NCBI GenBank assembly: GCA_036186865.1
Contig: AP025067.1
Coordinates: 21,808,072 to 21,872,071 of the forward strand
Origin: Eustoma russellianum
Lineage: Eukaryota > Streptophyta > Magnoliopsida > Gentianales > Gentianaceae
Direction of reading: 5' to 3'
DNA: 64,000 bases
This document shows positions 45,886-58,246 of this stretch, in pieces. The position numbers were made by a program, and so were the translations under genes. Below the pieces are notes generated by a model. It was not told the origin of the DNA, searched no databases, and saw nothing but the letters and a program-made list of their open reading frames with translations. Position 1 is the first letter of the stretch. Every line of letters begins with the position of its first letter.

Positions 45886-47225
45886 GGAACAAATACCGAA
45901 ACTCAAACATATTGACAAAGGACCGTGACATATTACAGTGACCTTGATAAGGACCCTATAAAAGTACAAATATGACAAGCCTATTCAAGAATAAGAATAT
46001 AAGTACAATAGGCTTTCAAGAAGAAGAAAGAAAGAGAGTGTAGAAGAAAGGAGTGCTAGGCGTTTTTGATGCTTGAATTTGCAATGCTTGTTCTTGTCTT
46101 TTGTTTTGCTCTTCTCCTTTCCATTTATGCAACATGGCCGTCCCCCCTTAGGTGCTCTCCCCCTCTTGAAAATTATCTTCTAAGTCCTTGGGAGAATGTG
46201 TGGCATCATTGTGACATGGTCTTGCTTACTTGGCACCTTCTCATTTGATGATCATTTAACCTTTGCTTACTTGGCACTTCATGATTGGTTGAATGTTGTC
46301 ATCACTTGATGACTAGGAAAATCTGAGAATACCACTTAAAACATGTGTCAAAATCATCATAAAATAGTTGCCATAAATCACAAGATTATCACATAAAGTT
46401 AGCAAGATAATTTTCTCACAAAAAGGGCATGAAAATTTCGGCCATTAAAAGACTTTGCATGCTGAAATTTCAGCATGTGATACATGGGTATTCTTTTCAA
46501 AATGTTGCCATGTTTTCTTTGATTTTTCTCTTAAAAATGAATCACCATTTAGTAGAAGATATTTTCATCTTTTATGAGATAAAAACTTGACACCCATGTG
46601 GCCTAAAATTCGGCCATTATACCTTCACACATGCTGAAATTTTCAGCATGTGTGATATTGAAAAATATCACCACTTAAATTCCATAACTTATTCAAAATT
46701 CTTCCAAATTATCTTCCAATTAATCCACCTTAATCAAGACATATGAGCCATTAATATGCTAAAAACGTCCAGCATTAGCACACATGCTGAATTTTCAGCA
46801 TGTGTCACAATTGTGACAAAATTTGAATTGTTACCTTGTGTAGCTTCTTCCTTTATGTCATCAACATTGTGCTTCATTCTTGACCAATCAATATGCCAAC
46901 AAGGCTCCACATATGCTCCATCTCAGCTGCAGGGGCGTGTATACATGTATATCCATGTGCTGAATTTCATTTTTGCTAACTTTGTAAAATAGTGCACATT
47001 TAATAATACACACATGTTATATTCCAATCAGCCCTTAATTTTAATTTTCTAGAACACTTTAAGATGTATGACATATGTAAAAAGTGTCTAGATACGTGTC
47101 ATATGATGTGCCAAAAATGTTCCATGTGTTGTGTACGTAGAAAACCGAATTTTCGATATTTATCGATTACCCAATTTTTCACTAATTAAATTCCAACTTT
47201 TTGCACATGTTATATATATAATGTT
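45886..47225 (-). repeat. Copia-type LTR sequence, minus orientation
   Basis: It is the diverged reverse-complement counterpart of 58247-59170. Shared landmarks are the GTCATTCAAAC/TTTTTGCACATGTTATA region at one end, GGGGG..GGCCATGTTG before a TATA-like run, and AACCTATTGTACTTA...TTGAATAGGCTT. Many repeats of TTCAGCATGTG occur at 46460-46810. No gene. Confidence 0.6.
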
Positions 47226-48073
47226 ACACATAATATATATAATATAAACTTTAATTCTCAGCACTTATCTGGTCTAAAGTGGCGCCATTAACATGTGACA
47301 AAATTAAAATTGGAATCTCCACAATTTGGCCTTAATATGGGGTGATTTGTGTGTGCCAATATGGAATGATTTTATGGCTGGAATTATCATCATATGCACG
47401 AAATTAATAATGATTTTTGAGGTGTAGGGGCTGGCCATCTATTTATGGCAAGTACGTGACACGTTGGCGAAGTTTCGGTATTCGCCCGATACGACAATTT
47501 TTGGTTTAGAACCTTTTAACGTGTCGTATTTAATTTGTCATCACCATGACTTATATCATATGATATAAGACCTGAATACACTCATAAATATGAGTTAAGT
47601 ATGATGGTGTGACGTTAACGTACGTACATAAAATATATAACGTGTCGGTAATACCTTGGAATACATGTGTATGTGTCTTTTTCAAAAACTCAGAAAATAT
47701 ATATTTATATATGTGTAGGCGTGCCATATGTAGTAAATGGGGAGAGGAGACTTTCCTTTCTTGGTCTTGTTGCCTTTGTGCCTTGTCCAAATGTAGCTTC
47801 CTTTAATGAACTACTTAGTTTAATTAACTAAGTACTTCACTTAATGAACTAGTTTAGTTCATTAATGGTGGCACCTGAAAATAGTATAAACACAACAAAT
47901 GCTTGCCATTTGATGTAAGCTTTAACGCTTCATGGCTCGTTAGTACGGCAACATTATATATGAACTATATAAGGCAAGTTATATGCAATATGTCATGCAC
48001 ACTTATGTCATGCACGTTTTTATGCACATTTAAACCATACATTTTGAAATCACTCAAACCCCTTTTTCTCTAC
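47226..48073. other. AT-rich DNA with hairpins, no gene
   Basis: It may be the rest of the inverted LTR or its target. It contains two strong hairpins (47812-47834 and 47841-47865). It ends sharply at 48074, where integrase sequence begins. Confidence 0.5.
47841..47865. repeat. Perfect hairpin
   Basis: TTAATGAACTA and TAGTTCATTAA are perfect 11-bp arms around GTT. A related imperfect hairpin (TACTTAGTT / AACTAAGTA) lies at 47812-47834 and shares the TAATGAACTA word, so the two may be one decayed inverted array. Confidence 0.85.
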
Positions 48074-49280
48074 AATTTCGGCGTGCTCAAAACCCTTGAG
48101 ACTCTTAAGGAACATTTATATTGGCCCCACATGTGCGTAGACGTTGAAAGATTGTGTGGTAGTTGCATCACTTGTAAACAAGCCAAATCCAAGTCCCAAA
48201 CACATGGCCTTTACACGCCCTTACCCGTCTCTGATTCCCCTTGGATTGACATTTCCATGGACTTTGCTTTAGGACTTCCTAGGTCTCGAGGAGGGCGCGA
48301 TAGCATTTATGTTGTGGTTGATCGATTTTCAAAGATGGCACATTTCATTGCATGTAGGAAAGTTGATGATGTCACACATGTTGCTGATTTGTTCTTCAAA
48401 GAAATTGTGAGATTGCATGGTATGCCACGTACAATTGTAAGTGATAGAGATACGAAATTTTTGAGTCATTTTTGGCGTGTTTTGTGGGCTAAACTTGGAA
48501 CGCAATTGTTGCTTTCAACCACTGCACACCCACAAACTGATGGACAAACTGAAGCGTTAATCGTACTCTTTCTCAACTTTTGCGTGCCATTTTGCAAAAA
48601 CATATTAAACATTGGGAAGATTGTTTACCATATATCGAATTTGGATACAATAGGAGTGTCCATCACGGTACCTTGCATAGTCCATTTGAAATCGTGTATG
48701 GCTTTAACCCCTTGTCTCCCCTTGATTTGATCCCTATTCCCATGCATGAACGTTCAAGTCTTGATGGTAAACAAAAAGCGGAAGAGATAAAGAAACTACA
48801 TGAACAAGTTAAAACACAACTTGAAAAAAAAACAAAGCTTATGAAAGACGAGCTAACAAACATCGAAAACGAGTTGTGTTTAAACCTGGAGATTTAGTGT
48901 GGTTACATTTGCGCAAAGAAATATTTCCCAATGAGCAAAAGTCAAAACTGTTACCTAGAGGCGATGGACCTTTCAAAGTTTTGAAACGCATAGGTGACAA
49001 TGTATACATCCTTGATCTTCCTGAAAGGTATGGTTCCATTTCGCCTACTTTTAGTGTTGCAGACCTCACCCCTTTCACTGATGACCTTTTTGATTTGAGG
49101 ACGAATCCTTTTGAGAATGGAGGGATTGATGAGGACCAAGGGTCCCATCAAGAGGTCAAGGGCCCTATGACAAGAAGGAGGGCAAGAGAACTTTATCATC
49201 AAGTTGGAACCTTCTTGTATAAGCATGTTCAAGATGAACCTAAGGTTCCATGGGTTCATTTCATTGAACCCACCCTTTGA
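48074..49280 (+). pseudogene. pol: Integrase fragment of left copy A5
   Basis: It starts within the HHCC region (TLETLKEHLYWPHM, CGSCITCKQAK intact), then the core with ISMDFALGLP and IVSDRDTKF. A missing base after QTE (near 48555) shifts the frame, which is recovered downstream: EFGYNRSVHHG, SLDLIPIPMHE, and from 48876 the GDLVWLHLRKE and GDNVYILDLP segments. The tail runs through the polypurine tract into the LTR and stops at 49280 (WVHFIEPTL). There is no upstream pol. Confidence 0.88.
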
Positions 49281-50551
49281 GCATTTACACATGTGCGCAT
49301 GTGCGTTCCTTTATTTTTGAATTTTATCTTGTTTCTTGTGATCTTTGTTTTATGTGTTTTCTTTGTAGGTTAATTAGGTATATGGAAGATCCAAAATAAA
49401 AGAAAGGCCCAAATGGAACATAGTAAGCGTGTGCTACAAAAGAAGGAGACAAAAAGAATGTTGTCTTGAAAGGAATGTTTGTCTCCACAAAGACAAATTC
49501 AAATGTGTCCAAGATAGAATGCCTTGTCCAAATTGAAATCAAACTCATCTCCAAGGATCACAAAGGGGCCGGCCATTTTGAAGGCAAGAATGAAGAACAA
49601 ATCAAACTTGAAGTTAAACTTGAATTTAAATTCAATCAAGATTTGAATTCAAGTTTCAACCAAATAGGAGACTTAAATTTCAAGAAGATTTCAGCCTATT
49701 TTCCAGCTATAAACACACCATCTTGAAGGATAAAAGAGGGATAGATTCCAATTCAAATTGAATCCAAGTTTGAATTCAAATTCAAACTCAATTTGAATTC
49801 AAACTTCAATCATTATTTGAATTCAATTCCAGGTATTTTACCATCATCAAATCAGGTCTCTAAGACCAAAACAAGCATCACACACAGCTGGAAGGAAAGG
49901 ATATGCAAGAGCCAAATTCAAAGTGAACTCAAATTCAAACTCAACTTGAATTCAAATTCAACCAACTTTTGAATTCAACTTCAAGCCTCATCCTACTTAT
50001 CAAATCAGCTCCTCCAAGACATTATTTAGACATCAAACACGGCTGGATACATGAGAGAGAACACCTTGTAAGCATTTCAAATTTTAGCTAGAATTTGTTT
50101 TAGTTTTGAATTCAAATAATTTTCAATTTTCAAACAATTGTTAGCTAGATTATTTGAATTAAAATTCTGGTCATTTTAAAGGCTGATAGGCCGAGCCATG
50201 TAGCCTATAAATAGAGCCTTTGGCCAATTGGATTGGACAACTTTTGATGAATAACAATTCTTGATATTTTCTTCACTTTGTGTGAGACTTTGTTTTCTTG
50301 GTTTTGCATTAAAAACCTAACTTAAGATCCTTCAAAGTTGAGCATTTTGAAGGTGTTGCCATAACTAAAAGGTGCCGTCCAGGAGGGCCATATTGGTTTG
50401 CCTGACTGACCATCTTGAAGTGTTGGTCTTGCTCATTTAAGCCACACGTTTTTATCACTAAGGAAGCAAGGGGAAGTCTTCTTCCTTGTGTCTAACCCTT
50501 TGTGAAGGACGTTTGGAAGGTGGAATTGCTGGAGCCCACGAGCACGCATCA
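49127..50551 (+). repeat. Central LTR of the A5/A6 tandem
   Basis: 1425 bp, TGATGAGG to GCATCA, with TATAAATAG at 50206. Roughly 1-2 percent different by eye from 56901-58246. Confidence 0.92.
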
Positions 50552-50554
50552 AAT

Positions 50555-50565
50555 TGGTATCAGAG
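50555..50565 (+). other. Primer-binding site of A6
   Basis: TGGTATCAGAG is four bases after the LTR end. Confidence 0.85.
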
Positions 50566-52186
50566 ACAGGTTACTCTATTCCACCTTGTATCATTTCCTT
50601 TTCATTTGAGTCTAGTCATTTCAAGTTTAGTTGTGTCCTTCTTCTAACCCTAACTCTACACGTCATTTGCATTTCATACAAAAAAGTCCAAAAACATTGC
50701 TTTGAGTCTTTGCATTTTGCTGCATTTTGCTTTTCATCATTCAAGTGTCATCTTTTTTATTTCCTTTTGGCGTCACATCTGATTTTGAGTCGTTCAAACT
50801 TGAACAAATTAGGGTTTGTTGCATTTTAGGTCCCATTCAGCTTTCTTTTAAACATTCCAACCATCAGCCTATAAAGCTACCTCAGTTTCAAATCATCTTG
50901 TTGCTACCGAAGCTTTTAGTTGGTGATGATTGTATGCATCTTGTGACTCACATTATGATTGATTTCATGCTTTAAATCAAGTTAGTCCTACGTGTGTTTG
51001 TCTTCACAAGCCCTTTTCAACATCAAGAAAACCCTAAAACCATCCCAATACCCATGGCCCAACCAGCACCCGCCCCAACCCAACCCTAAAACGCACCAAC
51101 CAGGTTCCAAACTACCTTATTTACACTCTTAACCAAAAGCCCCAAACCAATTTTTCCAAACAAAATCAGAATCAAAAGATTCCAACTCATTCAAAAAAAC
51201 CCTAACCCTAGAATTTGAAATTTTGTTCAATTCTGTCATACAACCATCCATTATCCAAATTGACCACAGAAATCATCAATTATCAACCCAAATAGTCCAT
51301 TTACACCGCCCATTCAGTTCCCAAAACTCCATTCTGCAAATTCCCAAAACGTTCAAAAAACTCTAAATTGAAAAAACCTAACCCTAATCCCAATTCCACC
51401 CTACCCTAATTTCCCTCACTTTCCAAGGTTATTTTGTTGCAATTCAAGGTTGCAAACTGCAATTTAAAGACATTGCACTATTCTGTCCGAAAACGAAAGT
51501 GCTAAGTGCAAAACGCGTGAAATTTCAATTCTGCCCCTAGTAAAAAAAAAGGGAATCTGAACCTTGCTTACTTTGAAATAGCAAGGAAGGGAAGAAAAAC
51601 AAAAGAACAAGAGAAAAGAAAAAGGGCAAAACGTTTGTGCATTACGTGGAAATTTTTTTGGTGCAATTTGAAAACCTTGGATACCGTATTCTCCTTATCC
51701 TGCTCTTCTTGAACCAATCACACACTTGGTTGCTCGATTATTGCATGACTTGAACCATTTTGTGGATTGTAAGTGCATAGAATCAAAATTAACTAAAGAT
51801 TGTCCACGGTAACCCTTAGTTCATCTTTGGTTCAGCCTTATACATCAATTTCGGTTGCTTATTTTCTTTGAATCTTAGTAGAAAGTTAAAGTTTGTTTCC
51901 ATTTCGCTTGATCATACTTTGTTACTAATTGGTGCAACTTGAAAGCAAAAGGAAGAAACAAGTGGAGATCGTTGTGATTTGGAGATGCATTGGCAAAACA
52001 CTTTCTTAATTGATCACTTTGAGCCTTCTTAACTTCAGGTTATCCAAGAAACAAAGTGGTAAGAGAGTGGAAAGAAGAGAAAGAGTCGTTCATAGTTTGT
52101 TTTTACTAATCACTTAACGTTTGTTTATCTTTGTGTTAGTTTGCTTCTTTCCTTTTTTTTGTTTTCGTTTCAATTCCTTAGGTAAA
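50566..52186 (+). other. Leader of A6, with candidate intron
   Basis: It matches the A1 leader along its length. Candidate intron 52059-52181 (GTAAGAG to CCTTAG). The frame of gag is open upstream to 52121 with a hydrophobic start (MFIFVLVCFFPFF), but this lies inside the candidate intron's pyrimidine tract. No other coding sequence. Confidence 0.65.
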
Positions 52187-53958
52187 ATGGAGAGCAGCAC
52201 TCATTTTGCTTCTAGCAAATCAAAGGAAGCCGAGACAGTGGACAACACGCAACAACAAATGCTGGAGATGTTAAAGAAGCTCATGTATGACAATGAAGTG
52301 ATCAAACATCGATTGGAGGATGTTGAACGGAGCTACAAGACAAGTGATGGCCAGGGCACAAGCAGGGTCGTTCCCATGCCACAACCAAGGCGTCACCCCC
52401 AGAAGAAGTTGAGGATGACAACCTTAGACCACCACACATCGAGACAAGAAGGTATGTTCCTCCAACACAGCCAAGAAGGTACGCTCCAAGTAGGTACAAT
52501 GCTGATTATATCCCATTTGAGCATGATGATTACGACTTTGATGACCACCCTCCCCGTGGTTACCAAAGACGCCAAAATCCCCATTTCTCGCAAGATGACG
52601 ATTTTCTCAAAACCAAAATAAACATTCCCACGTTTTATGGTAAAAGTAATGCGGAAGAATATTTGGAATGGGAAACAAAAGTGGATCTAATCTTTTCTTG
52701 TACCAACTACAGTGAATTACAAAAAGTGAGGTACGCTTCTATTGAGTTTTCTGGTTATGCACTAAATTGGTGGACAAATTTGTGTCGAAATAAAACTAAG
52801 ACAAAACAACCGCCAATTGCCCCTTGGGAAGAAATGAAGTTTGAAATGAGACAACATTTTATCCCAAACAATTATGAGAGTTCTATTTTCACGAGTTTGC
52901 AAAACTTACGACAAGGTTCCAAAAGTGTAGACGAGTATTACAAAGAGTTAGAAATTTTGTTGGAAAGGTCCAACTTGCAGGAACCCGAAGAAGCCAGCAA
53001 GGCTCGTTTCTTACATGGTTTAAACAGAGAGATTGTGCAATGGGTTGACCTTCAACCTTATCTCGATCTCACAACCATGGTCCATATGGCTGAGAAGATT
53101 GAACACCAATTAAAGGTTCGTAGTTTCTTCAATTTCAATTCCACTTATCGTACTAATCAGTGTTCATCAAGGTTTTCCAGCAAGCCTTCAGGAACGGGGA
53201 GCTCACGGCCTACAGGAGGCCAAACACGTGACCAAGATGCATCACAAATGGTGGACAACTGTGTGCAGTCCACACAAAGGCGAGATGATCGCAGCCAACA
53301 AAAGACTCCTACCGGAAATTCTTCTGATCTCTCAAACAGGTTTTGGACATTAAATGCTATAAATATCAAGGATGTGGTCACATAGGAAAAGAGTGTCCTA
53401 ATGCAAAACGAATCATGTTAATTGAGGAGACAAACGAATATGTGTCTGAGTCCGAGCATGAAAACGAATCTGAGCATGATAATGAAATTGAACCTGAAGA
53501 GGATCTAGGCGCATTAGATGATTTTGACACTAAGGAGTTTCTTGTTGTACGTAGAGCTTTAAATGCATATCCGAAATTAGATGATCACGAACAACATAGA
53601 GAAAACATTTTCCATATTCATTGCATGATAAATGACAAAGTGTGCACCATGATCATTGATTCCGGTTCTTGTATGAATGTGGCTAGCATCGAATTGGTAA
53701 GAAAACTGAATTTGCCTATGACTAATCATCCGCATCCTTACAAACTTGCATGGTTAAATGATTGCGGTGAAGTTAGCGTAAGTAAACAAGTTTTGATTTC
53801 TCTTAGCATTGGTAGTTACAAAGATGATGTTTTATGTGATGTTGCACCAATGCATGCTAGTCATATCTTACTTGGTAGGCCATGGCAATTTGATCGACAT
53901 GTGCCATATGATGGATATTTGAATCGTTATTCTTTCAAATTGAATGGCAACTTTACAA
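52187..53958 (+). pseudogene. gag: gag-protease of A6, broken
   Basis: It starts at 52187 (MESSTHFASSKSKEAE). One base is missing near 52392 (relatives read RHPPEEVED) and another near 53340. The gag core is readable (AEEYLEWETKVDLIFSCTNY to MVHMAEKIEHQLK). The zinc knuckle is damaged: CYKYQGCGHIGKEC has Tyr for the second Cys. The protease motif MIIDSGSCMNVAS is intact. A further base is lost near 53950 (LNGNF for LNGKLYK). Confidence 0.9.
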
Positions 53959-56900
53959 ATTGCATGCACTTCCACCACACAAAGTCCACGAGGATCAACA
54001 ACGCATGTCAAAGTTTAGGGCCGATCCTAAGGAAAAAGAAGCCGAGAGAAAATTCGTGGAATGCATGAAAAGTGAGAACAAAAAACAAGAGAGCAAGGGA
54101 AAAGAGGTAGTACCCATAGGAGTCACTGAGTCCAAAAAGAAGTGTGGGTATTTTGCAAAGAAAAGAGAGGTCACACAAGCCCTTTATAGCCACCAAACAG
54201 TCCTCATTCTCATATCTAAGGCGTGTCACCTTTCCCTAGAAGAACTTCCACCCAACTTGCCTACCTCAGTTGTGTCCCTTATCCAAGAGTACGAAGTTCT
54301 ATTTCCCACCGAACCACCATCTGGTTTACCACCTATTGGGGGAATAGAACACCAAATCGATTTTGTCCTAGGAGCCGTGTTACCAACTCGCCCAGCCTAT
54401 CGAGCCAACCCCGAAGAAACCAAGGAAATCCAAAGGCAAGTAGAGGAGCTCCTAGCGAGTGGACAAGTCCGAGAGAGCCTAAGCTCATCAGTCGTCCCAG
54501 TCATTTTAGTACCCAAAAAGGATGAAACTTGGAGAATGTGTACCGATTGCCGAGCCATAAACAAAATTACCGTCAAGTATAGGTACCCCATACCTAGGCT
54601 GGATGATATGTTGGATATGTTGCACGGATCTAAATTCTTCACCAAAATTGACCTTAAGCAAGGGTACTTCCAGGTACGCATTAGAGAAGGGGACGAATGG
54701 AAGACTGCATTCAAAACCAAGTTTGGGCTCTATGAGTGGTTAGTGATGCCCTTCGGGCTCACCAACGCCCCTAGCACCTTTATGAGGCTAATGAATGAAG
54801 TCTTACGAGCGTTCATAGGCCAATTTGTTGTTGTTTAGTTCGATGATATCCTAATCTATTCCCAAAGTATAGAAGATCATCTTGATCACATTGGGGCCGT
54901 TTTTGAGAAGCTTAAGCAAGAACAACTTTACGCCAACTTTAAGAAGTGCTCTTTTTGTTTGGAACGCGTAGTTTTCCTAGGCTTTGTCATTTCGGCAGAG
55001 GGAGTAGAGATGAATGAGGAAACGGTTAGGTCAATTGTGGAGTGGCCTATACCTAAGAATTTAGGGAAGGTTCGCAGTTTCCATGGACTTGCAAGTTTTT
55101 ATAGACGCTTTATCAAAGATATTTCTTCCATAGATGCACCCCTAAATGAAATTGTGAAAAAAAGATGTGCCTTTTAGTTGGGAAGAGCCACAACAACAGG
55201 CATTTGATGAGCTTAAACGTAGGCTAACCACTGCACCCATACTTAGGCTACCAAATTTTGACGAGACTTTTGAGATCGAGTGTGATGCAAGTGGAGTGGG
55301 TATAGGCGCAGTTTTGACCCAAGGTAAGAAACCCATAGCCTATTTTAGTGAGAAATTGAAAAGAGCTGCATTGAATTACTCTATCTTATGATAAGGAACT
55401 TTATGCCCTCGTGAGATCCCTTCAAACTTGACAACACTATCTTCAACCTAAAGAGTTTGTGATCCACACTAACCACGAAAGCCTTAAGTATCTTAAAGGG
55501 CAGGAAAAGTTGAACAAGGGACATGCCAAATGGGTAGAGTACATAGAACAATTCCCTTACATGATTAATTATAAACAAGGAAAGGAAAATATAGTTGCCG
55601 ATGCCCTCTCTAGGAGATACATATTAGTGAATACATTATCCTCACGCTTCTTAGGATTCGAATCACTTAAGGAATTGTACCCCAATGACCATGACTTTGG
55701 CACCATTTTTGAGGCTTGTAAAGAGGCACCATTTGGGAAATTCTACATACATAGGGTTATATTTTCAAAGAACATAAGTTGTGTGTTCCCTAATCATCCC
55801 TACAAGAAAGCATTGACTAGAGAAGCCCATGTGAGAGGTTTAATGGGTCATTTCGGCGTGTTCAAAACCCTTGAGACTCTTAAGGAACATTTCTAGTGGC
55901 CCTACATGTGCGTAGACGTTGAAAGATTGTGTGGTAGTTGCATCACTTGCAAACAAGCATTATCCAAGTCCCAACCACATGGCCTTTACACGCCTTTACC
56001 CATCCCTGATTCCCCTTGGATTGACATTTCCATGGACTTTGTTTTAGGACTTCCTAGGTCTCGAGGAGGGCGCGATAGCATTTATGTTGTGGTTGATCGA
56101 TTTTCAAAGATGGCACATTTCATTGCATGTAGGAAAGTTGATGATGCCACATATGTTGCTGATTTGTTCTTCAAAGAAATTGTGAGATTGCATGGCATGC
56201 CACGTACAATTGTAAGTGATAGAGATACGAAATTTTTGAGTCATTTTTGGCGTGTTTTATGGGCTAAACTTGGTACGCAATTGTTGCTTTCAACCACTGC
56301 ACACCCACAAACTGATGGACAAACTGAAGTCGTTAATCGTACTCTTTCTCAACTTTTGCGTGCCATTTTGCAAAAACATATTAAACATTGGGAAGATTGT
56401 TTACCATATATCGAATTTGCATACAATAGGAGTGTCCATCACGGTACCTTGCATAGTCCATTTGAAATCGTGTATGGCTTTAACCCCTTGTCTCCCCTTG
56501 ATTTGATCTCTATTCCCATGCATGAACGTTCAAGTCTTGATGGTAAACAAAAAGCGGAAGAGATAAAGAAACCGCATGAACAAGTTAAAACACAACTTAA
56601 AAAAAACAAAGCTTATGAAAGACGAGCTAACAAACATCGAAAACGAGTTGTGTTTAAACCTGGAGATTTAGTGTGGTTACATTTGCGCAAAGAAAGATTT
56701 CCCAATGAGCAAAAGTCAAAACTGTTATCTAGAGGCGATAGACCTTTCAAAGTTTTGAAACGCATAGGTGACAATGCATACATCCTTGATCTTCCTGAAA
56801 GGTATGGTTCCATTTCGCCTACTTTTAGTGTTGCAGACCTCACCCCTTTCACTGATGACCTTTTTGATTCGAGAACGAATCCTTTTGAGGAGGGAGGGAT

Positions 56901-57054
56901 TGATGAGGACCAAGGGTCCCATCAAGAGGTCAAGGGCCCTATGACAAGAAGGAGGGCAAGAGAACTTTATCATCAAGTTGGAACCTTCTTGTATAAGCAT
57001 GTTCAAGATGAACCTAAGGTTCCATGGGTTCATTTCATTGAACCCACCCTTTGA
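53959..57054 (+). pseudogene. pol: pol of A6, broken, running into the LTR
   Basis: RT is open from 53960 to 54838, where TAG replaces the Tyr of the catalytic YFDD. The frame goes on (FDDILIYS). An extra A near 55160 and an extra base near 55384 shift it, TGA replaces the Trp of QTWQHYL (about 55430), RNase H has HTNHESLK for HTDHESLK, and TAG at 55894-55896 replaces a Tyr before the zinc domain. From 55906 there are 382 open codons of integrase: CGSCITCKQ, ISMDFVLG, VSDRDTKF, QTEVVN, GDLVWLHLRKE, SRTNPFEEGG and the LTR-encoded tail ending WVHFIEPTL at 57054. So the integrase part is intact and the RT is not. Confidence 0.9.
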
Positions 57055-58246
57055 GCATTTACACATGTGCGCATGTGCGTTCCTTTATTTTTGAATTTTA
57101 TCTTGTTTCTTGTGATCTTTGTTTTATGTGTTTTCTTTGTAGGTTAATTAGGTATATGGAAGATCCAAAATAAAAGGAAGGCCCAAATGGAACATAGTAG
57201 GCGTGTGCTACAAAAGAAGGAGACAAAAAGAATGTTGTCTTGAAAGGAATGTTTGTCTCCACAAAGACAAATTCAAATATGACCAAGATAGAATGCCTTG
57301 TCCAAATTGAAATCAAACTCATCTCCAAGGATCACAAAGGGGCCGGCCATTTTGAAGGCCAGAATGAAGAACAAATCAAACTTGAAGTTAAACTTGAATT
57401 TAAATTCAACCAAGATTTGAATTCAAGTTTCAACCAAATAGGAGACTTAAATTTCAAGAAGATTTCAGCCTATTTTCCAGCTATAAACACACCATCTTGA
57501 AGGATAAAAGAGGGATAGATTCCAATTCAAATTGAATCCAAGTTTGAATTCAAATTCAAACTCAATTTGAATTCAAACGTCAATCATTATTTGAATTCAA
57601 TTCCAGGTATTTTACCATCATCAAATCAGGTCTCCAAGACCAAAACAAGCATCACACACGGCTGGAAGGAAAGGATATGCAAGAGCCAAATTCAAAGTGA
57701 ACTCAAATTCAAACTCAACTTGAATTCAAATTAAACCAACTTTTGAATTCAACTTCAAGCCTCATCCTACTTATCAAATCAGCTCCTCCAAGACATTATT
57801 TAGACATCAAACACGGCTGGATACATGAGAGAGAACTCCTTGCAAGCATTTCAAACTTTAGTTAGAATTTGTTTTAGTTTTGAATTCAAACAATTTTCAA
57901 TTTTCAAACAATTGTTAGCTAGATTATTTGAATTAAAATTCTGGTCATTTTAAAGGCTGATAGGCTGAGCCATGTAGCCTATAAATAGAGCCTTTGGCCG
58001 ATTGGATTGGACAACTTTTGATGAATAACAATTCTTGATATTTTCTTCACTTTGTGTGAGACTTTGTTTTCTTGGTTTTGCATTAAAAACCTAACTTAAG
58101 ATCCTTCAAAGTTGAGCATTTTGAAGGTGTTGCCATAGCTAAAAGGTGCCGTCCAGGAGGGCCATATTTGTTTGCCTGACCAACGACCATCTTAAAGTTG
58201 GTCTTGCTCATTTAAGCCACACGTTTTTATCACTAAGGAAGCAAGG
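56901..58246 (+). repeat. 3' LTR of A6, truncated
   Basis: It starts TGATGAGGAC after GAGGAGGGAGGGAT. TATAAATAG at 57980. It breaks off after GGAAGCAAGG, about 90 bp short of the LTR end, where copia-type LTR sequence begins. Confidence 0.9.

Larger units (their letters stand above)
48074..58246 (+). mobile_element. Tandem CRM-like array A5/A6: integrase-LTR-leader-gag-pol-LTR
   Basis: One internal LTR (49127-50551) serves as the 3' LTR of a left copy that begins mid-pol (48074) and as the 5' LTR of a nearly complete right copy. The right LTR is cut at 58246 by copia-type sequence. The left and right pol-LTR stretches are almost identical. This fits unequal crossing-over between copies, followed by truncation at both ends. 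Confidence 0.85.

Noticed and set aside
47903..48073. N-terminal extension of the A5 integrase ORF (MPFDVSFNASW...)
   Set aside because: This part is flanking DNA left of the pol breakpoint at 48074; the fusion is accidental.
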